Assembly (NCBI GenBank): GCA_023014365.1
Contig: JAEBUN010000003.1
Span: 496,001 to 560,000 of the forward strand
Source: Lepiota brunneoincarnata
Lineage: Eukaryota; Basidiomycota; Agaricomycetes; Agaricales; Agaricaceae
Direction: 5' to 3'
DNA: 64,000 nt
Part shown: positions 57,911 to 64,000 of the stretch, piece by piece
How positions within the stretch are numbered: the first letter of the stretch is position 1
Layout: the number at the start of each line of letters is the position of its first letter
Position numbers and translations under genes: made by a program
Notes under the pieces: generated by a model
The model's input: the letters and a program-made list of their open reading frames with translations, nothing else
Told to the model about the DNA's origin: nothing
Databases searched by the model: none

Positions 57911-58246
57911 ATGAACTGAGTAGAGTCAATAGTATCAGTGACACACTGATCACTAGTCACTAGCTCAAGTTGATCAACAATCACTGATGTATTCACACAT
58001 TGTTAATAATAGTGTGATTTCATAAGCCCACTGATTCGGTCAAGTGTAAAGGTTCTTCATATGTAACTCCCCTTCACATAGTAGGATTTGGCTAGTCTAA
58101 GGTCCCATCCTGTCAAAATGGACACAAGGCATGAAACTTGGTGTCCACTAATTGACATCCCCAAGGGATGGGTGTACATAACAACTAATTACTTATATAT
58201 TATAATTTGTTACTAACTAATAAGTGATCTGTCACTTTATTTAACA
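57909..58246 (-). repeat. copia2 3' LTR (approximate left edge)
   Basis: On the minus strand it starts TGTTAAATAAAG after the purine tract CAGGGGGTTG (58247-58257). The left edge near 57909 is a guess. Part of it recurs at 50320-50440. Confidence 0.55.
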
Positions 58247-58346
58247 CAACCCCCTGACAGAACACTTCTTTAATTTGTGTAGTGGATTACCAATGCACAA
58301 CCCCCTGATCCACTGCACACCTTCACTTATCCAACTTCCTATTCCA

Positions 58347-59980
58347 TCATTTCCTTAAACCTATAAGATCACAGAACTTCTCCACCTTGACTCGGGCAAG
58401 AGGTTTTGTCATGTCATCAGTAGACAGGTGCTCAAGCTGTAGCTTTTTCATTGCCACCTTCTCCCTCAACCAATAATAACCCATGTCCAAGTGTTTCATC
58501 CTCCCATGGTGATCAAGGTTTTTGGCAACAGACATTGCAGACTGGCTATCAGTGTATAGTACTGATGGGGCACATGGAGTATATCCAAGCTCTCCTAGCA
58601 ATTTTTGCATCCACAGGATTTCTTTTCCAGCTTCATTTCCAGCCACATACTCTGCTTCAGTAGTTGACTTGGTGACTACAGGTTGAAGCTTGCTTCTCCA
58701 ACACACAACCCCCTGACCCAGCTTCACCAAGTATCCTGTTGTGGATTTGCAAGAGTCCTTGTCTCCTCCATGATCAGCATCACAATATGTCACAAACATC
58801 CTATCACCAATACTGGAGTCAGATCCATATGTGAGCTTATAGTCCAATGTACCCCTTAAGTATCGGAACAAGTGTTTAACAGCTGACCAATGAGCCATTC
58901 CAGGGTTAGCATTGAAGCATGCTAGTACCCCTACAGCATAAGCAATGTCTGGATGTGTTGTAGTGGCCAAATACATGAGAGAGCCAACAGCATTCATGTA
59001 AGGGATATTAACCATCTTTTGCTTTTCCTCTGGAGTTTTTGGATAGTCATCTAGTGTAAGGACCTTATTAGGTATCATGGGTGTTGTTCATGGTTTGCAC
59101 TCTGTCATTCCAAACTCTTCCAACTTCTTTAGAATATATTGATGTTGGGACAATGTCAATATGTGCTGTTGCCTATCTCATTTGATTTCAACACCCAATA
59201 AGAATGATGTTTTACCCAGGTCCCTCAATTTGAAATGTGAAGATAATTCCTCCACAAACTGGTCCATTTTCTCAACAGATTTTGATGCAATTGTGATGTC
59301 ATCCACAAACACAGGGACGATTACCCATACATCATCCCAGGCATAGAGGTAAACTGATGGATCACTGTGCAACCTATGGAAATTCATTCCTTCCATTACA
59401 GTTGCAAGTTTTTCACTCCACAGACAAGGTGACTGCTTTAACCCATATAGGGACTTGTTCAGTTTACAAACATACTCTGAACCCCCTTGCTCAAACCCTT
59501 CTGGCTGCTTCATATATACTTCAACATCAATATCACTATTGATAAGAGCATGAGATATGTCCACAGTATGCAGATTTAGGTCTTCAATAGCAGCCAGAGC
59601 AAGTATAGTTTGGATGGTACTCTGATGCATAGTTGATGCAAAGGTTTCAAATAATCTTGTCCTGGTTGCTGACTAAATCCCTTTGCTACAATACAGGCTT
59701 TGTAACGCTCTATAGAGCCATCTGCATTGTGTTTAACCTTGAACACCCATTTAGACCCAATTGCTTTCTCCCCTGGAGGCAGTGGTACAAGTGACCAAGT
59801 TCCGTTTGTGAGGTGGGCATTAATCTCCTCCAGTGCTGCCTCATGCCATTTATCACCCTCACCATTTGGTTACTCTAATGCCTCAGAGTATGACTGTGGT
59901 TCCATCTCTTGGCTAAACTGAGCATTCTGTTGCTCATCCTCTGATTCTGAGTCAGTGACCAGTGGTTTAGGCTCTCTATG
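58347..59980 (-). pseudogene. copia2 pol: reverse transcriptase and RNase H
   Basis: 59630-59178 reads VDISHALINSDIDVEVYMKQ, LYGLKQSPCLWSEKL, PVFVDDITIAS and FLLGVEI, with both RT catalytic regions intact. 59078-58347 reads YMNAVGSLMYLATTTHPDIA, FVTYCDADHGGDKDS, STTEAEYVAGNEAGKEILW and LYTDSQSAMSVAKN, a full RNase H. A short break lies between 59078 and 59178. Upstream (59640-59980) only degraded RT N-terminus remains before element B cuts it. This is the better-kept of the two copia copies. Confidence 0.88.
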
Positions 59981-60678
59981 TGTTATGATCCGTGCTCCTT
60001 CTGTATCCGAGGATAACTGGAGACGGCCTTCAATCACTCTACAAGGTGTCCGAGACGGTTGGCCTTATAGAGCTTAGTGGATCGCGCTCAATGAGATAAC
60101 GAGGGAAGACGCCAAGTTAAGGCAGAGAGGTAAACGACCGCTGTTAACAAGATTAAAGCTTAAGGCTTTAATCTCTACTTGTACAGGCCTTATATACCTA
60201 TGAGATGCTATATACTCGTTATAGGTTACTTGGCTGTTCTACTGGTCGTGCGCAGTCCTGACCATGATGCACATCCTGGCTGATGGCATCCTAGTGTTAT
60301 TTATATTACAATGAGTCAGTACTCTCGCTACTGCTGTGCGATGTTCCATCGCTTTCCTCTGACTCATAATCTCCTTCTCCCGATTGTATCTCCATGGAGT
60401 CTTCTCCGTTCTCGCTCTCCATTCTCTCAGTGCTTCCATCCGTATCGGAGGTTGGATCGGTTGATCCATGGTTATCTTCTTCGTCCTCGGGGTATTCCAA
60501 TATATCCTCCAAGGTTATCTCCATTCCTGCTTCTCTCGCCAGGTCCTGCATGGCGGTGTAGTATTCTCCTTCCTCGTCTTCGTATTCTTGCGCCCGTAAT
60601 TGGTCTGTAGTCTCCTGTACCCATCTTGTAAAGTCGAACAATAGTTCTTGTTCCTCCCGGTCTGGACTGTTCATAACA
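59981..60678 (-). repeat. Element B 3' LTR
   Basis: 698 bp, TGTTATGA...GATCATAACA on the minus strand. It carries the acidic reading frame 60674-60306 (122 codons), the TATA box and the hairpin (about 60165-60141). Confidence 0.92.
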
Positions 60679-61877
60679 TTATCCCCTTCGTAAGGTCTGA
60701 TGTCCTTATCAGACATATCCTCAGTATAGTCCGACAGGCTCTCCTGTAATGTTTGATTCGGCGATGGGGTCCCAGTCGAAGTATGGGTCGGGTTCTGGGG
60801 AGTCGCTTCGGTAGCTTGGTGGTCTGGGGATGGCGGGTCTTGGGTGAGGTCGATGACGATGGGTTCTCTGGAGTGAATGGTGGCGGGTATGCCGAAGGAT
60901 TGATTCAGGAAGTCGGTGGCTTCCGCTAGCAGATGTGGTGGTGGCGTTGGTGGTCGGAATGACGACGGGGGCATTTTGAATTCGGGTGCGGAGGGGTCTG
61001 GCTGAAGCGGGGCGCTGCTCGGTGCTTGCAACAATGTGTCGAATATTGTTGTTTGTGGTTTCGCGTGTGAGGGATCGAGCTCTGCTTGGTATTCCTCGTG
61101 GGCGGCGATACAGGCCAGGTACCATACTTGCGGGTTGATGCTGGTAAGGGTTTCTCTCGCAGTGCTTCTCGTAATGGCCTGGGGCAATCTTTCGACAATA
61201 TCGACATTGGTAGCGCGGGCATCCTGCTTTGATATGGCCGAATCGACGGCAGCAATTGCAGCGAGTTCGGGTGGTGGATAAGTGAGTGGTGGTAGTCCCG
61301 ACGGGGGCGTCATTAGAAGCAGATATAGCTTGTACAACACTTGATGGTTGGTTACTCGTATCCACCATGGGAGGGTTGGAAGGTTGGGTGGTGGTCCCGA
61401 TAGGTAGGATAGGGCGGTCCTGACTTCCGCTTCCATTGCTCGGGCTTGGGATCGGACTCTCGAACGGGAATTCGGTGAGAGCGGTTGATAGCATGGCAGA
61501 AATGGTGTTGCGGTCCTGTTCCTCTGTTGCGCTAGAAAGAATAGTGGCGCATAGTTTTTCGAATTCTGTTGCTCGGTCGTGGACGAGGCGCTTGTGATAC
61601 AGAAGAGCAGTAAATGTCTTCCAGCAGGTGTCGACCAGGGGTACCATCGCTGGACTGCGTTTAAGACGGGTTCCGGTAATATGAAAGGGAACTTCGTGTA
61701 GAAGGATGGATCGTATCTCGGGTTGGTTGGAGGGAAGGAAGGTATGCCGGATGATATAAGGACTGTTGGTCCTGTCTGGTTGGTCGTCAGTGGTATCGGT
61801 GGCAGGGTTAGGTTGGCTATTTCCTTCGACGCGGTTCGCCAGGGATATGATTCTTTCCCGGATGAGAAGGCGTCCAT
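60306..61877 (-). CDS. Element B frame Y: 523-codon ORF running into the LTR-encoded acidic protein
   Basis: Open from ATG 61877 to TAA in the LTR. The first 380 codons overlap frame X in the +1 register and are Pro/Ser-rich. Near the LTR is EPIVIDLTQDPPSP, which fits a SUMO-interaction motif (hydrophobic-x-Asp-Leu-Thr). The last 122 codons, from the ATG at LTR position 5, are the acidic protein (FTRWVQETTDQL, MEITLEDILEYPEDEED, DYESEESDGTSHSS). The fusion crosses the internal-LTR boundary with no stop. In a 5' LTR only the acidic part could be made. No known family was recognised. C-rich composition could keep part of Y open by chance. Confidence 0.5.
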   Translation of the reverse strand: MDAFSSGKESYPWRTASKEIANLTLPPIPLTTNQTGPTVLISSGIPSFPPTNPRYDPSFYTKFPFILPEPVLNAVQRWYPWSTPAGRHLLLFCITSASSTTEQQNSKNYAPLFFLAQQRNRTATPFLPCYQPLSPNSRSRVRSQARAMEAEVRTALSYLSGPPPNLPTLPWWIRVTNHQVLYKLYLLLMTPPSGLPPLTYPPPELAAIAAVDSAISKQDARATNVDIVERLPQAITRSTARETLTSINPQVWYLACIAAHEEYQAELDPSHAKPQTTIFDTLLQAPSSAPLQPDPSAPEFKMPPSSFRPPTPPPHLLAEATDFLNQSFGIPATIHSREPIVIDLTQDPPSPDHQATEATPQNPTHTSTGTPSPNQTLQESLSDYTEDMSDKDIRPYEGDNVMNSPDREEQELLFDFTRWVQETTDQLRAQEYEDEEGEYYTAMQDLAREAGMEITLEDILEYPEDEEDNHGSTDPTSDTDGSTERMESENGEDSMEIQSGEGDYESEESDGTSHSSSESTDSL

Positions 61878-61935
61878 CGTTGTCTGGTTCTGGGAGGTCT
61901 GGAGTGGTTGCTCGAGTGTTGGGTGGTTGGGTCAT
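60721..61935 (-). CDS. Element B frame X: zinc-knuckle protein after the chromodomain
   Basis: 404 open codons. The N-terminal half has a helical domain (ERIISLANRVEG, VPFHITGTRLKRS, MVPLVDTCWKTFTALLYHKR), then CNCCRRFGHIKAGC and CRYCRKIAPGHYEKHC, two knuckle-like modules, and a basic tail ending DPYFDWDPIAESNI. The start ATG at 61935 overlaps the chromodomain frame. Relatives lie in G1 (18487-19509) and A (27636-28518), so it is a family trait. Probably RNA-binding; the role is unknown. Confidence 0.65.
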   Translation of the reverse strand: MTQPPNTRATTPDLPEPDNDGRLLIRERIISLANRVEGNSQPNPATDTTDDQPDRTNSPYIIRHTFLPSNQPEIRSILLHEVPFHITGTRLKRSPAMVPLVDTCWKTFTALLYHKRLVHDRATEFEKLCATILSSATEEQDRNTISAMLSTALTEFPFESPIPSPSNGSGSQDRPILPIGTTTQPSNPPMVDTSNQPSSVVQAISASNDAPVGTTTTHLSTTRTRCNCCRRFGHIKAGCPRYQCRYCRKIAPGHYEKHCERNPYQHQPASMVPGLYRRPRGIPSRARSLTRETTNNNIRHIVASTEQRPASARPLRTRIQNAPVVIPTTNATTTSASGSHRLPESILRHTRHHSLQRTHRHRPHPRPAIPRPPSYRSDSPEPDPYFDWDPIAESNITGEPVGLY

Positions 61936-62677
61936 TGGTGGGGTTGTCTAGTTCGTGGGTCCTTTTATACTCTTCAATGACTTCCTTGGCGTTCTCCAGG
62001 TTTGCTTCTGGCTCCCAGGAATCCTCGGTGGGAAGGTATCCTTTCCATCTGACTAGGAATTGATACTTGTTCCGGAATTTTCTGTGGCGCAGTATTGACT
62101 CGACCTCGTATTCTTCTTCTCCATTTACAAGGTCGGGTGGTGGGGCTGTGTTGTATTCCCCATGTGTGTCGTTCTCTTCTGCAGGCATTAGGAGGCTCGC
62201 ATGAAACTTGTTGTGGATCTTCCATTTGATGGGTAGTTTTAGTTCATAGGTTACAGGTCCGAGTTTTCTTGTTATGGTGAAGGGACCTTCTCGGCGTTGG
62301 GCCAGTTTCTTTGAGGCGTACTGAATTGGGAGGTTGCGGTTGTCGAGCCAAACCTTCTGTCCAACTTTTAGATTGATATCTGGCCGGTTATATCTTGCAG
62401 CCATTTTTAGTCTGGCTTGTTCATGCGCAGCTTGGGCTTCTTGGCGTATCTTGGCGAGGTATTTAAACTTCTCTCCTATTGCTGGAATGTTCGTTGGCTC
62501 CTCGGAGGTCGGAAATCCTTTGGGGCTTGATCCATAGAGGAGTTCAAATGGGGTATGTTGGTGTTCGGCATGTGTTTTCGAGTTGTGGACATATTCCAGG
62601 AGTGGGAGTGCCTTTACCCATTTGTTTGGGTTCGATGAGCAATAGATGCCAAGGTAGAGTTCTATTTCTTGATTGAA
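61817..62677 (-). CDS. Element B pol: integrase C-terminus and chromodomain
   Basis: After the TGA at 62677-62675 the frame continues with FNQEIELYLGIY, TPFELLYGS, INLKVGQKVWLDNRNLP and TRKLGPVTYELKLP, then the chromodomain EEEYEVESILRHR, QFLVRWKGYLPTEDSWEPE. It ends at 61817, overlapping frames X and Y. Confidence 0.85.
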   Translation of the reverse strand, partial: FNQEIELYLGIYCSSNPNKWVKALPLLEYVHNSKTHAEHQHTPFELLYGSSPKGFPTSEEPTNIPAIGEKFKYLAKIRQEAQAAHEQARLKMAARYNRPDINLKVGQKVWLDNRNLPIQYASKKLAQRREGPFTITRKLGPVTYELKLPIKWKIHNKFHASLLMPAEENDTHGEYNTAPPPDLVNGEEEYEVESILRHRKFRNKYQFLVRWKGYLPTEDSWEPEANLENAKEVIEEYKRTHELDNPTNDPTTQHSSNHSRPPRTRQRWTPSHPGKNHIPGEPRRRK

Positions 62678-64000
62678 TCACTCTGTTTGTCCGTCTGTCT
62701 GGGGGTGGTAGGCGGTAGAGAGTGCTTGTTCGATTCCGAGTTGTTTGTAGAATTCTTTCATGGATTTGGCAGCGAATCTGGGGTCGCGATCACTGAGAAC
62801 TTTCTCGGGAAGGCCAAATCTAGAGAATAGCCGTTTGATAAGAATTTCGGCGATCTTGTCCGCGTTGGCGTTTTTCGCAGTAGGTTCTAGAATTATCCCC
62901 TTCGTAAGCTGGTCGACCACGACCAGTATAGAATCATGGGGTCCGTCCGGGGGTAGGTCTGTGATAAGATCCATTGAGATGTTCGAGAATGGACGGGTGG
63001 AACGGGGTCCAGGGATAGGTTGAAGCGGTGGTTTTAGGGGGTGGCGATTGATCTTGTATTGTTGGCAAGCGCCACATCCTTTGACGTAGTTTTTGACAAA
63101 TGATCGCATCCCAGGCCAGTAGGCGTATTCCTGGAGTTTTCTAGTTGTTTCTGCGATTCCAGGGTGTCCTGCGGTGGGTGAGTCGTGTACTCTTTGCAGT
63201 AAGCGGCGTCTGAGGTGTAGATCTTGTGGTATAAATAGCTTTCCTTGAACGCGTGGGTGTCCTGAGTCATCTTCTTGGGCGATGTCGGTCTGTTTCTTTT
63301 TCTTCCACAGCTCTTTTATTTCCTTTTTAGTGTTTTCGTCGATAATATGGATATGTTGTGGCTGTTCTGGGGTGAAGAATTTGTCAGGGAGTGCAACGAC
63401 CTGTTTATTGTCTCTTGTCTTGGGTTCATGATCGGGTCGTCTGGAAAGGGCATCTGCTGGTCCATTTTTCTTTCCAGGGATATGTCGGATTTCGATGTCG
63501 AATCGTTGCATGTAGGCAATCCATCGGGCTTGTCTTCTGCTGAGGTCTTCAGGTTTTCTCCAGCGGCGAAGGTTGTCGTGATCTGACCATACGATGGTCT
63601 TGTGTGATGATCCTTCTATGTGGTGGCGCCATTCTTTGAGTGCTCGGATAATGGCGAAGAGTTCCTGTTCGGAGCAATGATAGTTGCGTTCGGCTGGTGA
63701 GAATCCTTTTGAGAAGTATGCGATTGGGTGTTTAATTCCATTGTTGTCGCGTTGAAGTAGGACTGCTCCTGATGCAAATAGTGATGCGTCGCATTCGATT
63801 TCGAAGGGTTTGTCTCGGTCGGGGACCATTAATACCGGTTCGCTTTGGAATTTTCTCTTGAGAGTATCGAAGGCGTTTTGGCATTCTTCTGTCCATTCGA
63901 ATTTCTTGGTTTTGGACATTAGGGCATTGAGAGGTTTTGCCCATGTGGCGTATTGGTGTATGAATTTTCGATAGAAGTTGCAAAATCCTATGAATTTTCG
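62678..64000 (-). CDS. Element B pol: RT end, RNase H, integrase
   Basis: Open from beyond the window edge to the TGA at 62677-62675. FIGFCNFY marks the RT end; FEWTEECQNAF leads to RNase H (FEIECDASLFASG, ELFAIIRALKEWRHH, IVWSDHDNLRRW, ADALSRRPDH), then integrase with HPGI, CGACQQ, MDLITDLP, LSDRDPRF and DGQTE. All catalytic residues that can be seen are present. The frame has no other lesion. Confidence 0.9.
   Translation of the reverse strand, partial: RKFIGFCNFYRKFIHQYATWAKPLNALMSKTKKFEWTEECQNAFDTLKRKFQSEPVLMVPDRDKPFEIECDASLFASGAVLLQRDNNGIKHPIAYFSKGFSPAERNYHCSEQELFAIIRALKEWRHHIEGSSHKTIVWSDHDNLRRWRKPEDLSRRQARWIAYMQRFDIEIRHIPGKKNGPADALSRRPDHEPKTRDNKQVVALPDKFFTPEQPQHIHIIDENTKKEIKELWKKKKQTDIAQEDDSGHPRVQGKLFIPQDLHLRRRLLQRVHDSPTAGHPGIAETTRKLQEYAYWPGMRSFVKNYVKGCGACQQYKINRHPLKPPLQPIPGPRSTRPFSNISMDLITDLPPDGPHDSILVVVDQLTKGIILEPTAKNANADKIAEILIKRLFSRFGLPEKVLSDRDPRFAAKSMKEFYKQLGIEQALSTAYHPQTDGQTE

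Larger units (their letters stand above)
59981..64000 (-). mobile_element. Ty3/gypsy element B, well preserved, 5' part outside window
   Basis: Reading the minus strand from the window end: RT end, RNase H and integrase (63919-62678), chromodomain (62404-61817), overlapping 3' frames X and Y, polypurine tract AAGGGGATAA, and 3' LTR (59981-60678). Only one in-window pol stop, TGA at 62677-62675, is seen. CpG-rich throughout. It is inserted in copia2. Confidence 0.92.

Noticed and set aside
1..64000. tRNA, rRNA or other structural RNA genes
   Set aside because: No cloverleaf box A/box B pattern or rRNA signature was noticed by eye; a tRNAscan or Rfam search would be needed to exclude them.

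Overview
The window looks like a transposon-dominated stretch of a fungal chromosome, most likely a basidiomycete (Agaricomycetes). The reasons are the retroelement lineages (chromodomain Ty3/gypsy, copia, hAT, Tc1), very short GT-AG introns of 47-60 nt, and relics of typical fungal genes (a fungal-specific transcription factor domain and an oligopeptide transporter). No rRNA, tRNA or clearly intact host gene was found. Almost all sequence that can be assigned is nested LTR retrotransposon.

Layout. 1-20630: an old gypsy element (G1, + strand) is split by a 14.8 kb gypsy element, R1 (3625-18430). R1 has 1.25-1.3 kb LTRs, a sense gag-pol (5373-11721) and two spliced antisense genes: gene A (373 aa, 11755-13143, open) and gene B (584 codons, 14827-16857, a Zn2Cys6-type zinc cluster, one internal TGA). 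A Tc1/mariner transposase sits between them. 21389-29497: gypsy element A (+), badly decayed. 29498-34000: relics of an OPT transporter, a hAT transposase and a copia end. 34000-38330: a CpG-rich pocket holding a transcription-factor pseudogene with a TIR element in one of its introns. 38400-42880: an F-box/LRR-like relic, LTR copies and tandem repeats. 42880-47689: gypsy G3 (-). 47690-52062: LTR fragments. 52063-56566: copia1 (-). 56586-57900: gypsy G4 relic. 57909-59980: copia2 (-). 59981-64000: the well-preserved gypsy element B (-), a sibling of A. Six solo LTRs with perfect 5-bp target duplications are scattered through this.

Main points for a second look. (1) R1 carries 27 copies of the palindrome TAAGCTTA across LTRs, pol, introns and antisense genes; I found none in the rest of the window. 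Two copies form the exact ends of an intron in gene A. (2) The A/B-family LTR encodes an acidic protein of about 122 aa whose ATG is at nucleotides 5-7 of the LTR. It ends in the same Thr-Asp-Ser-Leu-stop in five copies and in element B is fused to a 3' internal reading frame that overlaps the zinc-knuckle gene. (3) The window is a mosaic of CpG-rich and CpG-destroyed blocks. Decay is by CpG transitions, which make nearly all premature stops TGA and convert catalytic Asp codons to Asn in several enzymes.

Reading frames were judged by eye against remembered family motifs. Starts inside polyproteins are not claimed.
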